DNA of 32,959 bases from an uncultured Sphingomonas sp. GTDB lineage: Bacteria > Pseudomonadota > Alphaproteobacteria > Sphingomonadales > Sphingomonadaceae. The stretch spans positions 1 to 32,959 of the forward strand of contig CAJYLT010000047.1 in the NCBI GenBank assembly GCA_913775795.1, written 5' to 3'. The position numbers and the translations under genes are program-made. The notes beneath the pieces are model-generated. The model had not been told where the DNA came from, did no database searches, and was given only the letters and a program-made list of their open reading frames with translations. Shown piece by piece: positions 7,198 through 14,042 of this stretch (position 1 is its first letter; every line of letters starts with the position of its first letter).

Positions 7198-8268
7198 GTG
7201 GCTGACGAGATTGATGATGAGCTTCCGACCGAAGACGAGATCGATGAGTCGCCGTTTGTTGAGTTTGATATTTCTGTGTCGCCTGCCGACCCAACGCTCG
7301 AAATCCTAGCTAACAAAGTTGAGAATAGAGATATAATTATTCCCTTTTATCAGCGTAAGTATGTCTGGAAAATTGAACAGGCGTCCAGGCTTATCGAGTC
7401 TTTCCTTATGGGGCTACCAGTTCCCCAGGTTTTTCTGTATGTTAACGAAGAGGATCAACTAGAGATTATTGATGGGCAACAAAGAGTCATGTCCGTTAAA
7501 TATTTCTTTGAAGGTTATTTTGGTGAACCAGACGAAAAGGGCCGTCGCCAGGTTTTTCGCCTAAAAGGCTTGTCCGAACGGTCGGAGTACAATGGAAAGA
7601 CCTTTCAAGAGCTTCCCGATCGAGATAAGCGGAGACTAAGGAACACATCGCTTCGAGCTATCCATATCAAACAGCTTAAGCCAAGCCTGAGAAACGATAG
7701 CGTATTCCATATTTTTGAGAGACTTAACACAGGTGGAACGAGGCTTAAGCCCCAAGAGATCCGCAACGCTGTTTACCGTGGAAAGATTGTCGACTCTCTT
7801 CGAGAACTCAATCTCAATAAGGACTGGCGCTCGATACTGGGGATGCCTCACCCCGACAAAAACCAAAAGGACGTGGAACTTCTCCTTCGGCTGTTTGCGC
7901 TATTTCAACAGTGGCAGGCGTATGAAAAGCCAATGCTGAAATATCTAAATGACCAGATGGAAATTAATAGGGCGTTTGATTCGGTTAGATCGACCGAATT
8001 CGTAAAGGCATTTCAGCGAGCGGCCCATTCGGTCAACGAGGTTTTAGACAGGCCCTTTCGCCCGCGCGGGGTTATCAATGCCGCAATGCTAGAGGCGGTC
8101 ATGATTGCGCTGATGGAGCATCCCAATTTATCTGAAGCGCAAATTTCTAAAGCATATGACAGCCTAAACAGCCCAGACTTTGCTCGCTACTTGCATGGTG
8201 CAACGACTGATACAAATACGGTCAGGGATCGCATCAAGTTTGCAAAATCGGCATTTGAAAATGCCTAG
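7198..8268 (+). CDS. DUF262 (GmrS-like) domain protein
   Basis: A 356-residue protein from a GTG start with GGAG at a good distance upstream. After an acidic N-terminus (1-30) it has the DUF262 hallmarks: IIPFYQRKYVW (47-57), an IIDGQQR motif (90-96) and FERLNTGGTRLKPQEIRNAV (173-192). DUF262 is a ParB/sulfiredoxin-like fold found in GmrS of the GmrSD modified-DNA restriction system, where the DGQQR motif is linked to nucleotide hydrolysis. The usual fused or adjacent DUF1524 HNH nuclease is absent: the protein ends in a helical tail and is followed by a HEPN gene. A sensor or regulator role with the HEPN partner as effector is an inference. AT-rich codon use marks it as acquired. Confidence 0.9.
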   Translation: MADEIDDELPTEDEIDESPFVEFDISVSPADPTLEILANKVENRDIIIPFYQRKYVWKIEQASRLIESFLMGLPVPQVFLYVNEEDQLEIIDGQQRVMSVKYFFEGYFGEPDEKGRRQVFRLKGLSERSEYNGKTFQELPDRDKRRLRNTSLRAIHIKQLKPSLRNDSVFHIFERLNTGGTRLKPQEIRNAVYRGKIVDSLRELNLNKDWRSILGMPHPDKNQKDVELLLRLFALFQQWQAYEKPMLKYLNDQMEINRAFDSVRSTEFVKAFQRAAHSVNEVLDRPFRPRGVINAAMLEAVMIALMEHPNLSEAQISKAYDSLNSPDFARYLHGATTDTNTVRDRIKFAKSAFENA

Positions 8269-8779
8269 AGATTCTGTTCGCGCTCACTTGGCTTCGATTG
8301 ATGAAATGTATCGTGAAATTGAGGAGCGAGTTCCGGAAAACCAATTATACAATATAATCCAGTTTCGTGCCGATTTAGCAGGACTTCTTGTGGTAGCAAT
8401 TGCCGCCCGATATGAATCGTGTGTCAAAGAAATTATTTATGACCATACTGAACGTCGTCATGAAAGTTTTGGCGCATATGCCCGTCGTAACTACAGTCGT
8501 ATCAATAGTAAGATTTCTATCAGAGACCTTAAGAAGTACTGTGAGATTTTTGAACCTGCAGTGAAGACAAAGTTTACCAGTCTCCTTACATCGAGAAGGC
8601 AGTGGGTTTCCGCGCGAGTTGGAAAGAACATAGAAAATTGTTATGAGCGGATTTTGGAACTACGACACGACTTTGCGCATACCGGCAATCGAAACACGAC
8701 TTTAACCGAGGCGTTTCAAACGCATCGTCTGGCGAAGCATGTAATATTTTCTTTTGACGACGCGTTTGCTGCGTCCTAG
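8261..8779 (+). CDS. HEPN-domain protein (RiboL-PSP-like), putative RNase effector
   Basis: A 172-residue, mostly helical protein. Its ATG lies inside the end of the DUF262 gene (8-base overlap), so the two are translationally coupled. The C-terminal helix carries LRHDFAH (134-140), which supplies the R-x4-H motif (Arg135, His140) of catalytically competent HEPN ribonucleases. The pattern FRADLAGLLVVAIAARYESCVKEI (35-58) followed by a helical middle region resembles the RiboL-PSP / MAE_28990-type HEPN families; I cannot say which. Proteins of this class often act as RNA-cleaving toxins or defence effectors. No antitoxin of a known HEPN/MNT type is nearby, so the DUF262 protein is the only candidate controller. 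Codon use is as AT-rich as that of its partner. Confidence 0.8.
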   Translation: MPRDSVRAHLASIDEMYREIEERVPENQLYNIIQFRADLAGLLVVAIAARYESCVKEIIYDHTERRHESFGAYARRNYSRINSKISIRDLKKYCEIFEPAVKTKFTSLLTSRRQWVSARVGKNIENCYERILELRHDFAHTGNRNTTLTEAFQTHRLAKHVIFSFDDAFAAS

Positions 8780-8780
8780 T

Positions 8781-9689
8781 TCACCCCCGCTTCCCCGCCT
8801 TCTCCCACTCCGCCACCATATCCAGCGGTGCGATCGGCGGCCCCGCGCCCTCGGGCCGCCCCTTCAGCTTGTCGAGCGCGACGCCCAGCTTCCATTCGAC
8901 ATGCGCGCGCAGGATCGCGTCGGCCTGACGCGCGCGGTCTTCCATATATTGCGCGGCGCGGACTTCGGCGGGCTTGGTGTCGCGCTTCGGGCGGCCGAGG
9001 CTGTCATACTTGATCGCCAGCGGGTTGGGATCGCGGATGCGCTTGTCGTGGTGATAGAGCAGCGCCATCGCCTGATAGGTGGTCATCGCCGGGATCGGCA
9101 GCGGCTCGTTGTCGCGCCAGCCGTCATGCTCGTGGCTCCAGGGATTGAACCCCTCGATCAGCGCCGCCTCCAGCCGCTCATACCCCATCTTCAGCGCCTC
9201 GTCCCATTCGCGGGCGAAGCCGGGGTCGCGGCGGCGGCGGCGATAGAAGGCGGCTTCCGCCGCGCCCGCCGCCGCCGCCGACAGCCGCACGTTACAGGTG
9301 GCGGCCAGCGCCATCAGGAACGCCTGCTCGGCCGCGCGCGTCAGCTTGCCGGGCTGCGCGGCGCGCAGCTGGAGGCGCCCGTTCCTGAGCGGCAGGATCA
9401 CCGGCTCCCCGCCCGCGGTGCGAAGCTCGGGCGCGGCGCGCTTCGCCCGCGCGCCCGGTTGCCGCGCCTCGGGCCGGGCCGCGCCCTTTCGCGCCAGCCG
9501 CGCCTGTGCCGCGACGACCGCCGCGTCCCACTTGGTCGCGAACACCGGGTGCTGCTTTCGCCGGTGCTGCATCGTGCCGTACGCCTTGCCGATCAGCCTC
9601 GCCGACAGCCGGGCATTGCCCGTGCGCGCGAGTTCGGTCAGGAAGCGGCGGTTCTCGTCTGCCTGTTCGGCGGTGAACAATCGGGCCAT
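8781..9689 (-). CDS. Terminase-small-subunit-like protein with duplicated DNA-binding unit
   Basis: A 302-residue protein from the ATG at 9689 (an alternative in-frame start 12 codons upstream, at 9725, is possible). Two related units are visible. Residues 11-64 read FLTELARTGNARLSARLIGK, then HPVFATKWDAA; residues 119-175 read FLMALAATCNVRLSAAAAGA, then DPGFAREWDEAL. Each resembles the helix-turn-helix of phage terminase small subunits. They are separated by a basic, alanine/proline-rich linker and followed by a charged tail. The composition is GC-rich like the host genome and no other phage genes are nearby, so this may be a domesticated phage gene. Function is unknown. It is convergent with the HEPN gene and divergent from rplK. 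Confidence 0.75.
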   Translation of the reverse strand: MARLFTAEQADENRRFLTELARTGNARLSARLIGKAYGTMQHRRKQHPVFATKWDAAVVAAQARLARKGAARPEARQPGARAKRAAPELRTAGGEPVILPLRNGRLQLRAAQPGKLTRAAEQAFLMALAATCNVRLSAAAAGAAEAAFYRRRRRDPGFAREWDEALKMGYERLEAALIEGFNPWSHEHDGWRDNEPLPIPAMTTYQAMALLYHHDKRIRDPNPLAIKYDSLGRPKRDTKPAEVRAAQYMEDRARQADAILRAHVEWKLGVALDKLKGRPEGAGPPIAPLDMVAEWEKAGKRG

Positions 9690-9719
9690 GTTCCGGATAT
9701 GTTCACATGAAATCCTACA

Positions 9720-9748
9720 TTGCAAGTGGGCGGGCTTTGCGCTAGGCG
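9720..9748 (+). promoter_or_regulatory. Probable promoter of the rplK-rplA operon
   Basis: TTGCAA (9720-9725), a 17-base spacer and TAGGCG (9743-9748) form a sigma-70-like promoter. It would give an approximately 115-base leader before rplK. Confidence 0.5.
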
Positions 9749-9790
9749 CGCGGCTTCCATCGAGACATCGACGGGATTTGCGGGAGGCTT

Positions 9791-9849
9791 GGGTTTCGGC
9801 CCGGCCGCTTCAACCGCTCAACTTGATCCGTCCGGGGTTTCGGCCCCGG
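9791..9849 (+). promoter_or_regulatory. Structured leader of rplK-rplA
   Basis: The 12-base sequence GGGTTTCGGCCC occurs twice (9791-9802 and 9835-9846). The second copy is inside a hairpin with arms CCGGGG (9832-9837) and CCCCGG (9844-9849). In E. coli the L11 operon leader is bound by L1 for autoregulation. Whether this structure is an L1 site is an untested inference. Confidence 0.4.
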
Positions 9850-9868
9850 CGGCAACAGAGTGAGACAC

Positions 9869-10300
9869 ATGGCAAAGAAGATCACCGGCTATATCAAGCT
9901 GCAGGTGCCGGCCGGCAAGGCCAACCCGTCGCCGCCGATCGGCCCAGCGCTGGGTCAGCGCGGCGTCAACATCATGGAATTCTGCAAGGCGTTCAACGCC
10001 TCGACCGGCGACCAGGAGGTCGGCACCCCGCTGCCCACCGTCATCACCGTCTATGCGGACCGTTCCTTCTCGTTCGAGACCAAGACGCCGCCGGCGACCT
10101 ATCTCATCAAGAAGGCCGCTGGCCTCAAGTCGGGCTCGAAGGAGCCGGGCAAGGTGACCGCGGGCAAGATCAAGCGCTCGGCGCTGTCGGAAATCGCGCA
10201 GGCCAAGATGAAGGACCTGAACGCCAACGACATCGACGCCGCGACGAAGATCATCGAAGGTTCGGCCCGCGCGATGGGCCTCGAAGTGGTGGAGGGCTGA
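9869..10300 (+). CDS. rplK: 50S ribosomal protein L11
   Basis: A 143-residue component of the GTPase-associated centre, which binds 23S rRNA together with L10. The start is [20 protein letters not shown], and the family block [20 protein letters not shown] is intact, as is the C-terminal RNA-binding region around [21 protein letters not shown] chose the ATG at 9869; an upstream in-frame GTG at 9860 would add only MRH. rplA follows after 4 bases. The usual neighbours secE and nusG are not upstream here. Confidence 0.97.
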   Translation: MAKKITGYIKLQVPAGKANPSPPIGPALGQRGVNIMEFCKAFNASTGDQEVGTPLPTVITVYADRSFSFETKTPPATYLIKKAAGLKSGSKEPGKVTAGKIKRSALSEIAQAKMKDLNANDIDAATKIIEGSARAMGLEVVEG

Positions 10301-10304
10301 TAGC

Positions 10305-11003
10305 ATGGCCAAGCTGACCAAGAAGGCCAAGGCAATGGCCACCGCCGTCGACCGCGAGAAGCTGTACGGCGTGGACGAGGCGATTGCGCTGGCCCGCACC
10401 AACGCGACCTCGAAGTTCGACGAGACGATCGAAGTCGCCCTCAACCTCGGCGTCGACCCCCGCCACGCCGACCAGATGGTCCGCGGCGTCGTCCTCCTCC
10501 CCAAGGGCACCGGCAAGACCGTCCGCGTCGGCGTGTTCGCCAAGGGCGCGAAGGCGGATGAAGCTCGTGAGGCTGGCGCCGACGTCGTCGGGGCCGAGGA
10601 CCTGATGGAGATCGTTCAGGGCGGCAAGATCGACTTCGATCGCTGCATCGCCACGCCCGACATGATGGGCGTCGTCGGGCGCCTCGGCAAGATCCTGGGT
10701 CCCAAGGGCCTGATGCCGAACCCCAAGCTCGGCACCGTGACGATGAACGTCGCCGCGGCAGTCCAGGCGGCCAAGAGCGGCCAGGTCGAGTACCGCGTCG
10801 AGAAGGCCGGCATCATCCACTCGGGCATCGGCAAGGCGTCGTTCCCGGCGGAGGACCTGCGCGCCAATTTCGACGCGCTGGTCGATGCGGTGGTCAAGGC
10901 CAAGCCCGCGGGCGCCAAGGGCAAGTATCTGCGCAAGATCGCGGTCAGCTCCTCGATGGGCCCGGGCATCAAGGTCGATGTCGCGGACGTCTCGGCCGTC
11001 TAA
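10305..11003 (+). CDS. rplA: 50S ribosomal protein L1
   Basis: A 232-residue, full-length L1 that forms the mobile stalk near the ribosomal E site and, in other bacteria, represses its own operon. It starts [20 protein letters not shown]. The conserved [20 protein letters not shown] block and the C-terminal [12 protein letters not shown] are intact. The GGAGG preceding the ATG lies within the end of rplK. A strong terminator follows, so rplK-rplA is a closed two-gene unit without rplJ, rplL or rpoB downstream. Confidence 0.97.
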   Translation: MAKLTKKAKAMATAVDREKLYGVDEAIALARTNATSKFDETIEVALNLGVDPRHADQMVRGVVLLPKGTGKTVRVGVFAKGAKADEAREAGADVVGAEDLMEIVQGGKIDFDRCIATPDMMGVVGRLGKILGPKGLMPNPKLGTVTMNVAAAVQAAKSGQVEYRVEKAGIIHSGIGKASFPAEDLRANFDALVDAVVKAKPAGAKGKYLRKIAVSSSMGPGIKVDVADVSAV

Positions 11004-11027
11004 GCACGGTTGACCGACTGTAGGACA

Positions 11028-11062
11028 GGGCCGGGAGGGCAACCTCCCGGCCCTTTCTTTTT
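11028..11062 (+). terminator. Rho-independent terminator of rplK-rplA
   Basis: An 11-base-pair perfect stem (GGGCCGGGAGG / CCTCCCGGCCC) with a GCAA loop is followed by TTTCTTTTT. It begins 25 bases after the rplA stop. Confidence 0.93.
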
Positions 11063-11087
11063 GCCCGGACGGTGGCAGGCTGCGGGA

Positions 11088-11399
11088 ATGAAGTTGTCCG
11101 ACGATCGCGAACGATGGCGCGCCGCCGCTGACGTCGCGGCCATGCTGCTGTTCGTCCCGCTCGCACTTCTCGCCACGTTCGCCGCGCTCCTCCTGGTGTT
11201 GCTGATAGGGATGCAGTTCAGCGGGGCGGGCAAGATCGGTCCGTTTGCCATTTGGGCGGTCGCTGCGCTCATGATCGCCATCGCGAACGCCATCGGGGCA
11301 GTTGGGGGGGTGAACCACCCGACGCGAGCGGCGCTGCTGCGTTATTTCGTGCTTTCGGCGCTCGCTCTCGGCAGCTTCTGGCTGGTCTGGCCTGGCTGA
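11088..11399 (+). CDS. Small hypothetical membrane protein
   Basis: A 103-residue protein with a charged start (MKLSDDRERWR) and three hydrophobic segments (about 12-42, 47-68 and 82-101). No family is recognised. The regular hydrophobic/charge pattern suggests a genuine protein. However, its last 58 bases overlap the 3' end of the convergent lipoprotein gene, and it has only a weak ribosome-binding site, so confidence is moderate. It begins just after the rplA terminator. Confidence 0.6.
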   Translation: MKLSDDRERWRAAADVAAMLLFVPLALLATFAALLLVLLIGMQFSGAGKIGPFAIWAVAALMIAIANAIGAVGGVNHPTRAALLRYFVLSALALGSFWLVWPG

Positions 11400-11980
11400 G
11401 CGGCAAGCCGCGCGCTGTCCGCCACCGCCCGGAACGCCGCAAGATCGCGCTCGAAATAATGGATCGCCGGCGCTTCGTAAGTGATGAGATACAGCCGCCC
11501 GCCCACGACCGCCCCGCGCGCCTCCCCCCGCCGCGCCACGTCGTCGCCGGGCAGCGTGTAGCGGTACTGCATCACGAACCCCGCCTGCCCCGCCAGCGGC
11601 ATGGGCGCGAGCGCGTCCACCGCGAACAGCGTCGTGCCGGTCGCCACGCGATAGCTGCGCTCGAGCAACTCGGCGACTTCCGGGGCGCTCATGCCCGCGG
11701 CGAAACGCGGCAGCGGCGCTTCCCTCTTGTCAACCTCGCGGACCAACGTCTCGCCGTCGCCGATCCCGCCGTAGAAGGTAAGGTCGTTCAGCATCGCGCC
11801 GTCGAGCGTCCAGCTTTCCGCCCGCTTGCCCGGCCCGAGGCCGCCGTTGCGGTTCCAGGCGCGGTCGGGCGTCACCATCAACGCCGCTTTCGCGACACCG
11901 ATCGGCCGCCCCGGCGGCACGAGCACATAATCGCCGCACCCTGCCAGCAGCAGCGCAAGCGCCAGCGCAGCCGCCCTCAT
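11342..11980 (-). CDS. Hypothetical lipoprotein, third gene of an M48 protease operon
   Basis: A 212-residue protein starting MRAAALALALLLAGCGDYVL: a signal sequence ending in a lipobox (LAGC), with Cys15 as the lipidation site. The mature part has no recognised domain; the segment AESWTLDGAMLNDLTFYGGI is typical of uncharacterised sphingomonad lipoproteins. Its ATG overlaps the stop of the M48 protease gene (ATGA), making it the last gene of a coupled lipoprotein-protease-lipoprotein operon. The 3' end overlaps the convergent small membrane protein gene by 58 bases. Confidence 0.8.
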   Translation of the reverse strand: MRAAALALALLLAGCGDYVLVPPGRPIGVAKAALMVTPDRAWNRNGGLGPGKRAESWTLDGAMLNDLTFYGGIGDGETLVREVDKREAPLPRFAAGMSAPEVAELLERSYRVATGTTLFAVDALAPMPLAGQAGFVMQYRYTLPGDDVARRGEARGAVVGGRLYLITYEAPAIHYFERDLAAFRAVADSARLAAQPGQTSQKLPRASAESTK

Positions 11981-13050
11981 GACACCACCATGCTGCGCAG
12001 CATTGCCGCATCGGGCGCATCGGGCCGCGCGGTCAGATAGCGGTCGACCGCCGCCCTCGCCCCCGGCCCGTCACCCATGCGCGATAAGGCCAGGGCCAGT
12101 CCACGCTCGGCCTCGGGCAGCGGCGCTGCCCGGCGATACGCCGTCGCCGCCTCATCGAACCGCCCCGCCCCCCGCGCCAGTTCTCCGCGGGCATAGGCGA
12201 TCCAGTCGCCCGGCCCGCCCCGCGCCTCGATCCGATCGAGCAGCCACGCCGTCCCGCCCGGATCGTTCAGCCGCAACTGATCCTCGATCAGCCAGCGCCA
12301 GTGCGGGGCCATCGCCGCGGCAAACGCTGTGGCACCGTCGCGCCCGCGCTCGCCCCCCGCGAGCGCCGTCAAGGTTGCTTCGCGCTCGGCGCTAGGCGGA
12401 TGGCTGGCGAACAACCCGCCCTCACCGCGCGGCCGCCGCCCTCGTGCGGCGGCGGCGGCAAGCCGCTCGGCGCGCACGCCGGTCCAGATCGCGGCGGCGG
12501 CGTGCGAATCATATCCGCCCGCCCGCAGCATCGCGACCGATGCGGCGTCGGCCTCCCGCTCCATCTCGCGCGAATAGGCAGAGAGCGACGCCGCAAGCCC
12601 CACCTGCACCGCCGAATAGCCCAGATTGCCCGCAAACAGTCCCACCGGCAGGCCGAGCAGCGCCCAGCCATCCGCCTTGCGCCGATGGTCGCGGAACGCG
12701 CGGAGGGAATGGCGCGCGCGATAATGCGCGATCTCGTGGCCCAGCACCGCCGCCAGCTCCGCCTCGTTGGCAGTGCGAAGGAACAGGCCGCTCCAGACGA
12801 TCATCGCGCCATTGGGCGCCATCGACGCGTTCAGATAGGGCGTGCGGACGAGGTGCACGCGGATCGCCGGGCAGTCCGGCCCCGCCAGGCGACAGACGAG
12901 ACCACCGACATAGGCGTTGAGCGCAGGGTCGGCGACCACGAACGGCGAGGTGCGAAGCTGCCGCTCCGCCTCGTCCATCTGCATCCTGAGGCCCGCTTCG
13001 TCGGCGGGCATCGCCTGTGCGAGCGCCAGCGCCGCGGCGAGCGCCTTCAC
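11977..13050 (-). CDS. M48 family metalloprotease with C-terminal repeat region
   Basis: A 357-residue protein from a GTG start that overlaps the stop of the upstream lipoprotein gene (GTGA). A short signal peptide (MKALAAALALAQA) points to the periplasm. The zinc site is VLGHEIAHYRARH (HExxH), with a downstream third-ligand helix EMEREADAASVAMLRAGGY and the FASHPPSAER segment usual in M48/BepA-like proteases. The C-terminal third looks helical and TPR-like (ARGELARGAGRFDEAATAYR). Family members act in envelope protein quality control, but the substrate is unknown here. The two flanking lipoproteins may be partners. Confidence 0.92.
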   Translation of the reverse strand: MKALAAALALAQAMPADEAGLRMQMDEAERQLRTSPFVVADPALNAYVGGLVCRLAGPDCPAIRVHLVRTPYLNASMAPNGAMIVWSGLFLRTANEAELAAVLGHEIAHYRARHSLRAFRDHRRKADGWALLGLPVGLFAGNLGYSAVQVGLAASLSAYSREMEREADAASVAMLRAGGYDSHAAAAIWTGVRAERLAAAAARGRRPRGEGGLFASHPPSAEREATLTALAGGERGRDGATAFAAAMAPHWRWLIEDQLRLNDPGGTAWLLDRIEARGGPGDWIAYARGELARGAGRFDEAATAYRRAAPLPEAERGLALALSRMGDGPGARAAVDRYLTARPDAPDAAMLRSMVVS

Positions 13051-13721
13051 TTCGCACCCCGCATCGTGCCGAGCAACTTGGCGACCAGCGCCTCGGCCCC
13101 CGCCGGGGTAGCCGGATCGCCGACGCCTCCGGTCATGACGTTGAACCAGACGATGTCGCCGCTCTTCAGATCGACGAGCGAGGCATAGGCGATATGCTCG
13201 CCCCCGCCGGGCAGCAGGCAAAGGCCGACGACACAGCCGATCGCACCCGCCACCGCCATCGCCTTTCGCCTGTCGTCGGACTCGTAGCTGCGGATCGCCA
13301 GGAACAGCGCGTGATCGCCCGCGCCGATCGCCGACCGTACCCCCGGGCCGAGCGTCCAGTCAAAGCGGCCGCGCTTGGTCGGGAGCGGCACCTCGCCATA
13401 TTTGTGGAGCGCGATCGCCGTGGCGACGGTGCGATGCAAGGCTTCGTACTCGGCCAGCCCTGGCGTGTCCGGCACAGCCGGTACGCGATCCTGCCGTAGA
13501 TAGGCCGACACCGCGCGGGCGATCTCGGCACGGGCGCGCGCCGTTCGCTCGGCATCGGCCTGCGCCACGCCGCCGATGCTGATCCGCCCCACCTCGACAT
13601 CGGCGCGCGGCAGCGCGATCATGACCGATGGCGGGAGCCGATAGCCCGGCGCCAACATCTCGCGCGTCGAGGTGCATCCGCCGAGGGCTGCCGCTGCCAG
13701 AACCCATGCCGTCATTCGCAT
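13047..13721 (-). CDS. Hypothetical lipoprotein, first gene of the M48 operon
   Basis: A 224-residue protein whose signal sequence ends in LGGC (Cys16), a lipobox. A second ATG two codons in (13715) is an alternative start. The body has a soluble region (around 30-140), then a glycine/cysteine-containing hydrophobic stretch AVAGAIGCVVGLCLLPGGG and the segment LVDLKSGDIVWFNV. That segment resembles proteins that report on envelope or curli-like assembly, but I cannot name a family. Its stop overlaps the GTG start of the protease, so all three genes are probably one transcript. Confidence 0.8.
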   Translation of the reverse strand: MRMTAWVLAAAALGGCTSTREMLAPGYRLPPSVMIALPRADVEVGRISIGGVAQADAERTARARAEIARAVSAYLRQDRVPAVPDTPGLAEYEALHRTVATAIALHKYGEVPLPTKRGRFDWTLGPGVRSAIGAGDHALFLAIRSYESDDRRKAMAVAGAIGCVVGLCLLPGGGEHIAYASLVDLKSGDIVWFNVMTGGVGDPATPAGAEALVAKLLGTMRGAK

Positions 13722-13803
13722 GGCCCAAGCCTATGCCGCAAAAACCTTAAGGCGAAGCGACCCGATCGCGGCCCGGTGCGTTGAGCGTCCGAAAGGAACC
13801 GCC

Positions 13804-14007
13804 ATGACCGACACCGACCGCAATCCCGACAGCCCGCCCGCCGACCGCCCCTCCGACATTGAACGCGCCGTGTACGAGGATCGCGGCGGCACCGACGTCG
13901 AGCGCGCCGAGGACAAGGGCCGCACGCCGCTCGAGCCCACCGTCTCGCCCGACACCGCCGGCGGCGCGGGCGGCACGGTGCGCAATCAGGACGACGACGC
14001 GCAGTAA
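13804..14007 (+). CDS. Small acidic, probably disordered protein
   Basis: A 67-residue hydrophilic protein rich in Asp, Glu, Pro, Gly and Thr, with no hydrophobic core, starting MTDTDRNPDSPPADRPSDIE. A clear ribosome-binding site (AAAGGAA) precedes the ATG. No family is recognised; the composition suggests an intrinsically disordered, possibly stress-related protein. It is divergent from the lipoprotein operon and convergent with gatB, with a palindromic repeat between them. Confidence 0.65.
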   Translation: MTDTDRNPDSPPADRPSDIERAVYEDRGGTDVERAEDKGRTPLEPTVSPDTAGGAGGTVRNQDDDAQ

Positions 14008-14013
14008 TCGTCC

Positions 14014-14039
14014 CGTACCCCGGCGGAGGCCGGGGTACG
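14014..14039. repeat. Perfect REP-like palindrome between convergent genes
   Basis: Arms CGTACCCCGGC (14014-14024) and GCCGGGGTACG (14029-14039) enclose a GGAG loop, giving an 11-base-pair perfect stem. It sits 6 bases after the small acidic gene and 3 bases before the gatB stop and could terminate transcription from both sides. A degenerate copy is at 1841-1864. Confidence 0.8.
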
Positions 14040-14042
14040 ATA

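Larger units (their letters stand above)
7080..8780. other. Low-GC genomic island carrying a DUF262-HEPN gene pair
   Basis: Base composition changes abruptly from GC-rich flanks to AT-rich DNA with codons such as ATA, TTA, AGA and AAA that are rare in neighbouring genes. It returns to GC-rich DNA immediately after the HEPN stop codon (8779). The block holds exactly two genes and their promoter region. I see no transposase, integrase, tRNA or clear flanking direct repeat, so how it inserted is unknown. The right edge abuts the stop codon of the terminase-like gene (8781) almost without spacing. Its exact boundaries are uncertain by tens of bases. Confidence 0.75.

Noticed and set aside
7198..8779. 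Classic GmrSD type IV restriction system
   Set aside because: No DUF1524 HNH domain was found in the DUF262 protein or its neighbour; the second gene has HEPN features instead.
7198..8779. HEPN/MNT toxin-antitoxin module
   Set aside because: The partner lacks a minimal nucleotidyltransferase motif (GSxAR...DxD) and instead matches DUF262.
13790..13806. EcfG-type stress promoter before the small acidic gene
   Set aside because: The GGAAC-like bases at 13795-13799 lie at the ribosome-binding site, too close to the start codon to be a -35 element, and no GTT partner precedes the gene.
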